This document shows, piece by piece, positions 24,680 through 34,185 of a stretch of DNA of 64,000 nt; the first letter of the stretch is position 1, and the number at the start of each line of letters is the position of its first letter. Location: positions 21,737,945 through 21,801,944 of the forward strand of contig CP141132.1 in NCBI GenBank assembly GCA_035236585.1, read 5' to 3'. The notes below the pieces were generated by a model. The model was not told where the DNA came from, ran no database searches, and worked only from the letters and a program-made list of their open reading frames with translations. The stretch is from Warburgia ugandensis. Lineage: Eukaryota; Streptophyta; Magnoliopsida; Canellales; Canellaceae. The translations under genes were made by a program, and so were the position numbers.

Positions 24680-25966
24680 TTTCTTAACCGTTATTTCTTA
24701 CCTTTTGCATTGAATAATCTTCTATTTGGGTGGCTTCCACCTTCTCCTAGGGTTCCATGCATGATTCCAATCCTTGGTTCCTTAGTTCTTCAAGTAAATG
24801 TTAATTGGTTCGTTTGTGATCTTCTTCTCTTTGCTGTTATTAACTTCCATTGTTGTTTAATTTGATGGTTTCCATTCCCTTAGTTCTTTCTTCCTTGTTT
24901 ATTCAAGATCTAAGGTCACTTTTCCCTTGAAGTGATAGCCAAGGGAAAGTCACCTTGAATCTATCCCTTTCCTTGATTTTCATTGCCTTTAAATCTCAAT
25001 TGGTTTCATTGTCATCCCTTCTTGCTTTTCTTAAGGTTCTTCAATCTTACCTTTAGTTTTTAATGGATTTTTCCTTGATTTCAAAGCATGCTTATTCATG
25101 ATTGATGTTGGTGTATTGAAGAAGGTTTAGATTGTAGTTTTGGGTTGATAAGATCAAGTAGGATTCATTGTAATCAGACATAACTTTCAATTTTGGATTA
25201 CATGTATTGTGGGCATTATGTGAATGGATTTTAATGTGATTCAATGAAGTTAGTTGGACTTATTAGTTCATACCCAATAGTTAATAATCTTCATTCTTGA
25301 ATGTTTGATAGCATTAGAAGTATTTAATTCCATGTCTTATTGATTAAATGATTTATATGGCGTGTTGCTAGAAATTTTCTTTATCGATTGTTATGTTTAA
25401 TTTCTAGCACCATACAATTCATGTTTGCTTGATTTTTCAACAACCCAATTCACATGTCAGATTACTTAGATAATGTTAGGGTTAGGTTGAGCGTTCTAAG
25501 TCTTTAAAGTAGTTAGGTAGATTCATTCCTACCCCATGAATCATGCATAACATTCCATGGTCACACTCATGATACTAGGGCATTTCTCCTTTCTAGCTTG
25601 CTTAGCGATTGCTTTCATTAGTTTTATTATTTAGTTGTAGCTTAGTTTAGATTCCATTATTAACTAGTTTAGTTATTTTTTAATTTAGGAAAGTAATTGA
25701 TTTTTTTATAGTTGCTAAATTTCATGTTTAGCGAGTTAGATTTAGGAAAGTAATAAATTTGTTGCTTATTTTCCTTAGAATTGGATGAATTAGGAAAGTT
25801 GCTAAATTTCATTCTTAGGAAGTTCTCAAATTAGGAAAGATATCATTGATTTAGCTATGTTAGATAATTTAAGTTGGGACAACTAATATCATATCCATTC
25901 AATTCCTCCCTTGCACAAATGACTACAATTGATTCATGTGCATTTGAGTTTAACTTATAAATTACA

Positions 25967-26900
25967 AAAGGTTTTTGGCACTATTGTTGGAGAGTCACAA
26001 TATTTTGTATAGTAGACCATACCTTAGATTATTTACCTCTAATCTGGGTTTAGCATACATTAGTTTAGGGTTTTGCATTGTTTTTGCATTTATTTTCTAT
26101 TTTTCTCATATTAACTATTAGTATTTGATTTTTGTGCAAGAAAAATAAAAAAAGGAGCAGTAGTGATCCTGTGGGCTACGACTTCATCAACATAGATTAG
26201 GCCTCTCATTGCTTTCCTAGATTAGAATTTGAGTGAAATTGTAGTGAGGCCCACTGTAATTGTAATTGTAATTTTAATTTCAATTTTATTTCTAAATGGA
26301 TTATAATAATGTAGTGCAAGTGTGGGGAATAATGGGTCACTTGATCATCATCAGACCCCTCACTATGAGCAATCCTTACCCAAATTTTAATTTTTAGGAT
26401 AAAATGCATTTAGAATAAATTTGCATACGTGGATGGTAGCATAACTCATATAGATTAGGGTCATGCATTGATAAATTTTGTATAATAATGAGGATTGCTA
26501 CATTAGTTCATGCACTTATTTAACAAAAGCTAGCCAAAGCATTGGTTGCATGGTTATAGTGTCCTATCTGTTAAGGTGCCTAACCCTTTGTTAAGTAGCA
26601 TATAGGTAGACATTAGTTTGATTTTTGTTCTGCATTGCATGTTTATAGCCTTATGGTGGAATGGAACTTAATGCTAGTAAGGGCCCCATAGGAACCCTTA
26701 TAAGATAAGGACTGGATTTTATCACTAACTCCCTGGCCCACCTAGGAATCAATCAATATCCTTGCATGTTATGATCCCAACCTTGAACATTAATTTAAAA
26801 GTCAAGTAGGAAGAGCCTTAGGGTATCGAGCTCATAGGACCCTTTTAGAAGGATACGATCTGTTGTCACTATAGTGGCTTCTAAGCTCTATGGTTATAGT
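25967..26900 (+). other. Primer-site region and leader of element C
   Basis: Directly after the LTR comes aaaggtttttggcactattg then ttggagag, a decayed form of the Athila TTTTTGGCGCCGTTGCCGGGGA stretch. The following leader matches that of element A near 540-900 (aagtagcat, gagctcatagg). Confidence 0.75.
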
Positions 26901-26959
26901 GGGTGTCTTAAAATCCAAGTGGCGCACAAATCTATTAGGCTTGGGTTATTCCCATTCTC

Positions 26960-27784
26960 ACTCAAGGATAAGGCCAAGTCATAGCTAAATTCCTTAGAGA
27001 TAGGTTCCATAAATACATGAGATCAATTGTCTAGGAAACTTTTGAATAAATTCGTCCCTACTCACAAAACAAATGTCCTTCATTGGGAATTTACAAATTT
27101 CCAATAAAAGGATGATGAACAATACTATGAATGTTGTTAACGATGGAATGAACTACTATAAAAATGTCCCCATCATGGATTTGAGAAATGGCAGCAGGTC
27201 GAATACTTTTATGAGTCATTCACATCTTAGAATAAACAAATGGTAGATATCATGAGTGGAGGGGCCCTCAAGCTAAAAGATGGGGGAGAGGCTTGTGAGT
27301 TCTTTTAGACATTGATAGATAATTCCCATTTATAGGATTACTGCAATAGAAGAGAGAGAAATAACCAGCCTCTAAAGAAGGGGGATCTACATAAGATTGG
27401 AGTATACAAATCTATTCCATAAGCTAGACTGTGTACTTGAAGGAATGGATAAATATGATGGGAGAGCTGGCAAATTTGAAACTATGTTTTAGTCCCTCAC
27501 AACTACCACATCTATTTAACCTCCATAAGAGGTTTGCGCTCTCTATTCTAGCCCAACTAATATCACCATATCTTGTCCATCAAATAGAGCACTTAATGAA
27601 TATCTTGTTGAACAAGCAAACACATTGAATGCATATCACAATCCTAGCAACAACTCATATTCTCTTACCTATAATGCTGAATGGGCTAGGCAACCAAACT
27701 TTTCCTAGTCGAAGAATACCTACCAAGGGGAACCTCTGTGAATCCCCTTAACCAAAGTTTTCCTAGGCTTTCCACTCTTTTTGG
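26960..27784 (+). pseudogene. gag: N-terminal and middle part of broken gag of element C
   Basis: Frame-shifted pieces read as Athila gag. FLNKFxPxHKT and LRREITNFQQ lie near 27044-27110, CPHHGFEKWQQVEYFYESFT near 27163-27225, SGGALKLKDGGEACEFF near 27255-27308 and a YNAEWARQPNFS segment near 27670-27710. The frame at 27431-27628 lies in the central region. The zinc knuckle is not readable. Sequence stops being gag-like near 27780, where plastid ycf2 begins; gag resumes near 30930. Confidence 0.83.
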
Positions 27785-28730
27785 TTTTGGACTTATGAAT
27801 GGGGATATTCTCGATACTCATAAAGAAAAAAGGAAGTGACTTAGATAAAAACAGAAGTGACTTGGACAAAAAAAGAAGTGACTTGGGCAAAAAGAAACAA
27901 AGTGACTTAGACAAATCTTGTTTGTCGATAACCTCAGACTAATCAATCGAATATTTATTAATGCAAAATCAATCAAAGACTACTTGAAAATAGTGCATCT
28001 ATTCAGAAATGAAATGTTCCAAATATTCCTGAAAATTCTTTCTCCCATTGGACCATGTGTATCTATATGCATCAGGATCCCAATTCATGGATCTCTCGGT
28101 TCAAGAAATAAGAGGGTCGAACCATTTCTTCTAACTCTTTTTCAAATTTGATAAATGTTGGTTGATTGTATATTTTATTATAGTTAGATGATTTAGAGTA
28201 TCATTTCCTATTTGATCCCTTTGAATTCCATATTCAAAGTTGCAATCGGATCTATTCATTAATGAAATGAATTGATTTGATGCATTTCTTACATACCCAT
28301 AGGTGCTATATTGGATTTGAATTAGATTTAATATCAATCTATATTGATTGACCACCTCCATTATGTTGTTGCTAGCAAATACTACTCTTTTTGTTTTTGG
28401 ATCTTCCAAATCATTCCCGCATGAGATCCAGACCAATTTTTTTCTGATCCTTTGATAAAAAGATTCATTCTCTTCTTAAAAAATAGGAGGTAGAACCAAT
28501 AAAGATTTCTTTTTTGATTGATCCCTAGAGTTGAATACCTCATTCAAGAATTTTTTTTGGATCCAATCCATAGGAATCAATAGAAAGGGTAAATCCCTCA
28601 TGTTACACCAAATCTGACTCAGTTATTGATAGAGTAAATAGATCTGCCATTTCTTAAAATCTCTCTTATGATTCAAAATTGTGGTGTAGTGTGTATCCCC
28701 CTTTGTTCAGGTCTATAACATGTCTTATTC
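27785..28730 (-). pseudogene. ycf2: Plastid ycf2 fragment
   Basis: Ycf2 is a very large plastid-encoded protein with an AAA-type ATPase domain, linked to plastid protein import. The minus strand holds an internal, N-terminal-half piece. Near 28710-28560 it reads GGYTL and [11 protein letters not shown], then [13 protein letters not shown] and [10 protein letters not shown] near 28520-28440, [18 protein letters not shown] near 28395-28340, and [10 protein letters not shown] near 28190. It ends in the repetitive [14 protein letters not shown] segment and [10 protein letters not shown] near 27880-27790. Frameshifts and stops split it into frames at 28436-28131 and 27914-27720. The lower end of the second frame (27720-27784) is not ycf2. 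Confidence 0.93.
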
Positions 28731-28799
28731 TTTTCAATAATTCATGTTTGTAGCAATGAAATACTATTTTTCCTCCCCGAAATCATATATGATCAATTA

Positions 28800-28910
28800 C
28801 AAATACCTAGAATATGTCTTCTCTATAAGGACCTGAAATACCTTGCTTACGTATCATTGGGAAGTTCATTAACATAAATACAATAGTAAGAAGAGGTAAT
28901 ACAAGATCTA
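28800..28910 (-). pseudogene. petB: 3' end of plastid petB
   Basis: PetB is cytochrome b6 of the thylakoid cytochrome b6f complex. The minus strand reads [17 protein letters not shown] then IRKQGISGP near 28906-28830, the known C-terminus. A one-base loss in the codon after GISGP removes the stop, so the frame runs on into YREDIF. Only about the last 30 codons are clear. The next block on the minus strand (28800-28735) is probably the petB-petD spacer. Confidence 0.85.
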
Positions 28911-28919
28911 AATATAAGA

Positions 28920-29676
28920 TCTAAGACTAATAACTCAATGCTTCTATTGTTGGATCCATAACTAATCCTTTGGATCCTTAAGGTTGGTGGATCATTTTGC
29001 AATGCAATCAAAATTTCTAATTCTATTATACGAGTTTACCAGATTACGTGATTATATCAAAATGAATTCTACATAGAAGGGAACAAATATTTCTCTTTCA
29101 ATGAGAATTTGTACATGACATTGGAGAAACCTCTCTTTCTATATAGAATTGGTGAAGAAAAGGTTCCATCCCATTCATATATAAATTGAGACCCTAGATT
29201 CCCACAAAAAAAATCATTTCTTTCAATACTCACTCGTTATTAGTTAATGAGCCTATCCTAGTGATTGGATCCATATGCTTATTTTGATAGGAAATGAAAT
29301 AGTAAAATGATTATTCATCTAATGACTATTCATCTATTGTTATTGTATTTTCAAGTTATACCAAGTCAGGTTCTTGTCCTACCAATATCGAATAGAACAT
29401 GTTGAACAAAATCTTCTTCCTATAAAACTTGCTCAATTTAGATCGAGAAAATCAATCATATGAATTTTATGAAACCATGTGCTATGGCTCATATTCATAG
29501 TAAATCCTATTTTCTATAGGAGCAATTGGCAATTGAATCCAATTTTTTCAATATTTTCGTATCCATAATAGTGTAAAAATAAGGCCCGACTCCAAGTTGT
29601 TCAAGAATAGTGGCGTTGAGTTTCTTGATCCTTTGCTTTAGGATTAGTCAATTGTATTTCTTGATGGTGGCAGGAA
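28920..29676 (+). other. Plastid spacer DNA upstream of trnV-GAC
   Basis: This stretch leads without a break into trnV and rrn16. The part from about 29270 (gattggatccatatgctta) to 29676 resembles the plastid rps12-trnV spacer as I recall it. The part 28920-29270 is plastid-like in style but I could not assign it securely. Confidence 0.6.
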
Positions 29677-29748
29677 AGGGATATAACTCAACAGTAGAGT
29701 GTCACCTTCACGTGATGGAAGTCATCAGTTCGAGCCTAATTATCCCTT
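29677..29748 (+). pseudogene. trnV-GAC: Plastid trnV-GAC relic with altered anticodon
   Basis: This 72-base sequence folds as the plastid valine tRNA: acceptor arms AGGGATA and TATCCCT are intact. The anticodon at 29709-29711 reads CAC instead of GAC. The anticodon stem has a C-A mismatch (GGTGG became GATGG) and the T stem another (CTGAT became CTAAT). As nuclear DNA with a plastid tRNA structure and these defects it is taken as a relic. Confidence 0.93.
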
Positions 29749-29824
29749 AACCCAATGTGAGTTTTTCTATTTTGACTTGCTCCCCTGCCATGATTGAATG
29801 AGAATGGATAAGAGGATCGTGGGA

Positions 29825-29854
29825 TTGACATGAGAGGGTAGGGATGGCTATATT
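29825..29854 (+). promoter_or_regulatory. Relic plastid rrn promoter (Prrn)
   Basis: TTGACA (29825-29830) and TATATT (29849-29854), 18 bases apart, occupy the place of the bacterial-type promoter upstream of plastid rrn16. It would have no plastid polymerase in the nucleus. Confidence 0.75.
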
Positions 29855-29975
29855 TCTAGGAGTTAACTCTAGGCTAATATGAAGTGCATGGACCCAAGTT
29901 ATGCCTTGGAAGGAAAGACAATTCCTAATCAGCTTTGTCTATGAACAAGGAAGTTATAAGTAATGCAACTATGAA

Positions 29976-30485
29976 TCTCATGGAGAGTTTGATCTTGGCT
30001 CAGGATTAACACTGGCGGCATGCTTAACACATGCAAGCTGGACGAAAAGTGATGTTTCTAGTGGAAAAAGGGTGAGTAATGCATAAGAACCTACCCTTGG
30101 GAGGGGAACAACAACTGGAAATGGCTGTTAATACCCCGTAGGATGAGGAGCAAAAGGAGGAATCCACCCGAGCAGGGGCTCGCATCTGATTAGCTAGTTG
30201 GTGAGGCAATAGCTTACCAAGGCAATGATCAGTAGCTAGTCTAAGAGGATGATTAACCACACTAGGACTGAGACATGGCCCAGACTCCTATGGGAGGGAG
30301 TAGTGGGGAATTTTCCTCAATGGGCAAAAGCCTAAAGGAGTAATGCCATGTGGAGGTAGAACACCCACGGGTCATGAACTTCTTTTCTCGGAGAAGAATC
30401 AATGATGGTATCCAAGGAATAAGCATAGGCTAACTATCTGCCAACAGCCGTAGTAAGACAGAGGATGCAAGTGTTATCTAGAATG
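29976..30485 (+). pseudogene. rrn16: 5' third of plastid 16S rRNA gene
   Basis: It starts at the mature 5' end (tctcatggagagtttgatc) and runs through conserved 16S blocks such as acatggcccagactcctatg and cagccgtagtaagacagagg, stopping near 30485 at the base that follows gttatctagaatg. About 510 of roughly 1490 bases remain. Changes from the conserved sequence are mostly C to T or G to A. The minus frame at 30024-30260 is antisense shadow. Confidence 0.95.
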
Positions 30486-30499
30486 GCCTAAATACAAGG

Positions 30500-30628
30500 A
30501 ACCTATAAGTATTGCAAAACATGTAAGAGGATGGACTCATCAAGTTCCTATTGAAATAAGATCTACACAAGGAAAAGCACTTGCCATTCGTTGGTTATTA
30601 AGGACATCACAAAAATGTCTAGGTCCTT
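30500..30628 (+). pseudogene. rps7: Plastid rps7 fragment
   Basis: Rps7 is a small-subunit ribosomal protein that binds the 16S rRNA. About 40 internal-to-C-terminal codons are readable from near 30515: [20 protein letters not shown] then LL, matching the conserved THQVPIE(I/V) region. In the plastid, rps7 is transcribed opposite to rrn16; here both are on the + strand, so the segment was inverted or joined separately. Confidence 0.92.
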
Positions 30629-30792
30629 GGGCAGATTCCTCCTTTTGCTCCTCAACCTATGGGGTATTAGCAACCGTTTTCAGTTGTTGTTCCCCTCCCC
30701 AGGGTAGGTTCTTACGCATTACTCACCCGTCTGCTACTGGAAACACCACTTCCCATCCAAATTGCATGTGTTAAGCATGTCGTCAGCATTCC
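30629..30792 (-). pseudogene. rrn16: Second, inverted copy of the plastid 16S rRNA head
   Basis: The minus strand reads GCTGACGACATGCTTAACAC, gaagtggtgtttccagt and ggagcaaaaggaggaatctg, covering about the first 20-190 bases of 16S. It carries different substitutions from the + copy at 29976-30485, for example keeping the AAGTGGTGTTTCCAG block intact. Confidence 0.92.
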
Positions 30793-30918
30793 ATTCATTC
30801 TGATCTCGTTTCATCTAGGTTGTCCGGATCCTCCTTTTCTTTCTAGCAAAAGGAAGGGTCTTCTTTGGTGGATCCCTCTAGTTCCTGTTTAGTCCCCTTT
30901 GTTTCAGAAGTTACTGCA
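30793..30918 (-). pseudogene. ycf1: Plastid ycf1 fragment
   Basis: Ycf1 (Tic214) is a large plastid-encoded protein of the inner envelope import apparatus. The minus strand reads [20 protein letters not shown] near 30912-30855 and KEKEDPDNLDET near 30845-30810, matching a hydrophilic internal segment. Stops interrupt it. It abuts the inverted rrn16 piece, which is not its plastid neighbour. Confidence 0.85.
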
Positions 30919-30929
30919 ACCACCAAGTT

Positions 30930-31400
30930 TTCAACTGCCCAACAAACATAAAAACCATTAGTGGAGGATAATATACAGTATATCATGAAGAAATGATGAA
31001 AATAATAAAGCCTTGCATCAAACTCAAAATGAGAGTAAAAAAAATATCACCAGGTTAGAGAGGCAAATGGGTCAATTGTCTGCATATTTAAGTGAAAGGG
31101 AAAAGGGAAAGTTTCCTAGTCAGCCTATCCCAAACTCTAGGGGACAATTATAGATAGGGTCAAGTTCTCAAACTCATAACCCTCATGAGCATGCCAAGTC
31201 TATAATAACCCTTAGGAGTGGCCATCAGGCCAACAACAAAGTTGGCCAAGCTAAAGAAACTAGAGAGGAAAATGAGGCAACCAAAACACGAGAAAGAGGA
31301 AATACAAAAATCTACCATTGAACCTATAGCGAAGGTGCCCTATGTGCCCAAAGCCCCATTTCCTTAGTTACTAAACAAAGATAGAAAGAGAGCAAACTTC
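30930..31400 (+). pseudogene. gag: C-terminal part of broken gag of element C
   Basis: After the plastid block, gag resumes with KPLVED near 30950, LERQMGQLSAYLSEREKGKF near 31055-31115 and ITLRSGHQANNKVGQ near 31203-31250, the Athila gag C-terminus and LRSG linker. It is colinear with 2560-2800 of element A. Confidence 0.83.
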
Positions 31401-31409
31401 AACAGGCTT

Positions 31410-31739
31410 ATGGATGTATTTAAACGTGTCCAAATTAACATTCTATTACGCAATGCAATAAAAGATGTCCCTACTTATGCCAATTTCTTGAAAGAGGCAT
31501 GCACTAGAAAGAGAAAGTTAAATGTACAAAAGAAAGATTTCCTCACCAAGCAAGTAAGCTCTTTAATACAACACAAGACCCCACCAAAGTTTAGAGACTT
31601 AGGGTGCCCTACAATTTCTTACATAATAGGAGACCATGTCATAGATAGGGCACTACTTGACCTATGGGTAAGTGTTAACTCATAGTCATGCTCTATCTAT
31701 GAGCAATAAGGCTTAATGAACTTAAACCAACCACTACCA
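31410..31739 (+). pseudogene. Protease region of element C, part before the mitochondrial insertion
   Basis: The 91-residue frame at 31410-31685 contains the linker MDVFKRVQINILL, then GCPTISYIIGDHVIDRALLD. The active site reads DLWVSVN where DLG(A/S)SVN is expected. The reading continues after a stop toward LNQPLP and is interrupted at about 31740. Confidence 0.83.
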
Positions 31740-31916
31740 GCTTCTACAGGATACGTACCACCTTAGGGCCAGATGAGCTTTTGGGGAGCAACAGTAATTA
31801 CAAGCTTAGTTAGCGCCATACCTGTAGTAGGAGATACCATAGTGACTTGGCTTTGGGGTGGTTTCTCTGTGGACAATGCCACCTTAAATCATTTTTTTAG
31901 TCTCCATCATTTACTT
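31740..31916 (+). pseudogene. cob: Mitochondrial cob fragment (NUMT) inserted in protease of element C
   Basis: This is apocytochrome b of respiratory complex III. One frame gives 59 codons containing [40 protein letters not shown] and FFSLHHLL, the well-conserved central part with a haem-ligand His. One stop replaces the Trp before GQMS. Upstream and downstream sequence is element C protease, so the piece is an insertion of about 177 bp. Confidence 0.93.
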
Positions 31917-32400
31917 AGTGGATAAATCAATAAAGATATCTCGTGGTCTGGTTAAAGATGTGTTGATAAAGGTGGACCAATTTTACTACCTAGTCAATTT
32001 CATTGTACTAGACACCCAGCCTATATCTGATCCCAACAGTCAGATTCCAGTTATACTTGGATTCCCATTCTTGGCAATGTTCAATGCCATTATTAACTAT
32101 AGGAATGGTGTAACAGTTTAACAACCATGAACAACATTTAGACCTTGATGATTCTTGTGAAGTGAATTTGATCAACAATTTAATTCACAATATTCATCCA
32201 CCATCTTCCATCTTTGACACCCTAGAGGCTTGTCTCATGCATTTTAATTGAGATTTTGATTTAGACAAGTCTATTGAGGAGGTAAACAACCTTTTAGTGG
32301 CTGCTCCAATCATGGATACCCCCTATGTGGAGCCACTCCCTCCTTCAAAGTCTATCCCCATACCCTCTATAGGACAACCACCTTCTCTGGCTCTAAAACC
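31917..32400 (+). pseudogene. Protease region of element C, part after the mitochondrial insertion
   Basis: The frame at 31918-32121 reads KSIKISRGLVKDVLIKVDQF and LDTQPISDP, then VILGFPFLAMFNAIINYRNG, the second half of the Athila protease. It aligns with 3340-3560 of element A and 12490-12620 of element B. Spacer sequence with EACL and EVNNLL follows to about 32340. Confidence 0.83.
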
Positions 32401-33350
32401 TTTGCTCAATAACCCTAACAAAATTGTCTAAGACCAGGACCAGATGAAATCTTACCTGTTGTAATGGACTCAAAGCTAGATAAGGAATAAGAAGGAAAAA
32501 TACTTAATGTCTTTAAGGAACATAAGACTGCTCTGGAATGGACCATAGTAGACATCAAAGGGATTAGTCCAACCATGTGCGTTCATAGGATACACTTAGA
32601 AGAAAATGTTAAATCATCTAGGGAAACTCAAAGACAGCTAAATCCCAACATGAAGGATGTGGTCAAAGATGAAATCCTTAAGCTTCTAGATGTTAGCATC
32701 ATATACCCCATCTCTAACATCACTTGGGTCAACTGTGTTCAAGTTGTGCCCAAGAAATCTTGGGTCATGGTAGTCAAGAATGCGGAGAATGAGTTAGTAC
32801 CCACCCACATGACCACTGGGTGGAGAGTCTATAGTGATTACTAAAAATTTAATGTGAGCACAAGGAAAGCCCACTTTCCTCCATATTTTATTGACCAAAT
32901 GCTTGAGAGGTTAGCCGGACATAGTTATTATTGCTTTCTGGATGGATATTTCAGTAACTAGATTCTTATGGCAATTAAGGATTAGGAGAAGACCACCTTC
33001 ACATGCCCTTTTGGGATCATTGCTTACTGATGTATGCTTTTTGGACTTTGTAATGCTCCAACCACTTTTCAAAGGTATATGTTGAGCATCTTTTTCGATA
33101 TGGTAGAAAGGTTTCTAGAGGTGTTCATGGATGACTTCTCGGTATTTGGGTCTTCTTTTGATGAGTGCTTGCACCATTTGAAGTTAGTTCTTACAGGGTG
33201 TCAAGATAAGAATTTGGTATTAAATTCAGAGAAGTGCCATTTTATGGTACAAAGTGGTATTGTTCTAGGCCACATTATATCACACAATGGGATAGAGGTA
33301 GATAAGGCTAAAGAGGATTTAATAGAAACCTTCCTCCACCAAGGACAGTA
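32401..33350 (+). pseudogene. Broken reverse transcriptase of element C
   Basis: Segments in order are HRIHLEEN near 32583, EILKLLDVSIIYPIS near 32670, WVNCVQVVPKK near 32727, a GWRVYSDY segment near 32818 and FLDG near 32937. The best-kept part is the 105-residue frame at 33034-33351: MLFGLCNAPTTFQRYM, then FMDD at 33124-33135 with catalytic Asp pair intact, then EKCHFMVQSGIVLGH. Stops upstream break the domain. Confidence 0.9.
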
Positions 33351-33665
33351 AAAGAAATTCATTCTATTCTAGGAGATACTGGCTTCTACAGAAGATTCAT
33401 CATGGACTTCAACAAAATTGCCAAGCCACTATGTAATTTACTAACAAAGGAGCTTACTTTTGACTTTGATGAGGACTGTAAGAAAGCATTTGAGCAGCTA
33501 AAGGCCAAGTTGGTCTCTTCACCCATTATCTGACCACCTGATTGGAGCAACCATTCGAGATAATGTGTGATGCTTCAAATCATGCTATTGGAGTTCTTTT
33601 GGGATAAGAAAGGTTCCAAAAATGTTATAGCAGACTACTTATTCAGATTTTTGGTGGAACACACT
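33351..33665 (+). pseudogene. RNase H remnant of element C with internal deletion
   Basis: RT connection motifs FYRRFI and a KPLC.LL-like segment lie near 33375-33445. EQLKAKLVSSPII and the first RNase H strand (PFEIMCDASNHAIGVLL) lie near 33493-33600. The reading then jumps at about 33600 directly to DKKGSKNVIADYL, the RNase H C-terminus. Roughly the central 100 codons are missing. Confidence 0.8.
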
Positions 33666-34185
33666 AGTGATAATGTGCCTATCACTAGTAACTAAATCCT
33701 TTTCAGATGACCAGTTAATGCACACTTCCCAATTGCCTTGGTATGGAGATATAGTAAATTATCTTATGATAGGACAAATGCCTAATCATTGGACAAAATA
33801 AGATAGGAAGAAATTTTTAACTAAGTTAAATACTTTACCTGGGATGATCTACACTTATTCAACTATTGTCCCAATTTGGTGATAAGGAGATGTGTACCAA
33901 ATAGAGAGCATAGCAATATCATCTCCTTCTATCATGATCATGCATGTGGAGGCCATTTTAGCTCTAGAAAGACAACTTAAAAAATTTTACAATGTGGTTT
34001 TCATTGGCCCACCATTTTTAAAGATTTGCATGCCTATCGCACAACATGTGTGAGGTACCAAAAGTTAGGAAGTCTAGGGAGGAGATGCATGATGCCCTTA
34101 AACCCAATCCTTGTTATAAAGCCATTCAATATTTGGGGCATAAATATCATGAGACCCTTTCCTCATTATTTTGGGAATTTATAAA
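33666..34185 (+). pseudogene. Integrase of element C, part before the giant LTR
   Basis: The HHCC zinc region is readable near 33925-34070 as FYHDHACGGHFSSRKT and CVRYQKLG. The catalytic core start GIDFMGPFP reads GINIMRPFP near 34135, losing the first catalytic Asp. The coding sequence breaks at about 34185 in FGNLY and resumes at 39346. Confidence 0.85.

Larger units (their letters stand above)
23400..25966 (+). repeat. 5' LTR of element C
   Basis: It aligns over its full length with 44636-47198. About 30 bases at its left end (TGATGAGTGCC... in the other copy) are missing. It ends ...aaattaca and is followed by the primer-site region. A TATA box is at 24593-24601. The 118-residue frame at 24085-24441 is not conserved in the partner LTR and is taken as chance. 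Confidence 0.87.
27785..30918. other. Plastid DNA mosaic (NUPT) inserted in gag of element C
   Basis: About 3.1 kb is made of pieces of plastid genes that are not neighbours in the plastid genome or are in changed relative orientation: ycf2 (-), petB end (-), rps12-trnV spacer-like DNA with trnV-GAC and the head of rrn16 (+), rps7 (+), rrn16 head again (-), ycf1 (-). All are mutated and non-functional. Both edges fall in gag of element C, so arrival was after C. Edge positions are good to roughly 15 bases. Confidence 0.88.

Noticed and set aside
29676-29750. Working nuclear tRNA-Val
   Set aside because: The anticodon is changed, two stems have mismatches, and the surroundings are plastid DNA.
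30024-30260. 78-residue minus-strand frame
   Set aside because: It is antisense to the plastid 16S fragment, where long antisense frames are common.
29976-30792. Functional rRNA genes
   Set aside because: Only the first part of 16S is present in each copy, both are mutated, one is inverted, and they adjoin unrelated gene pieces.
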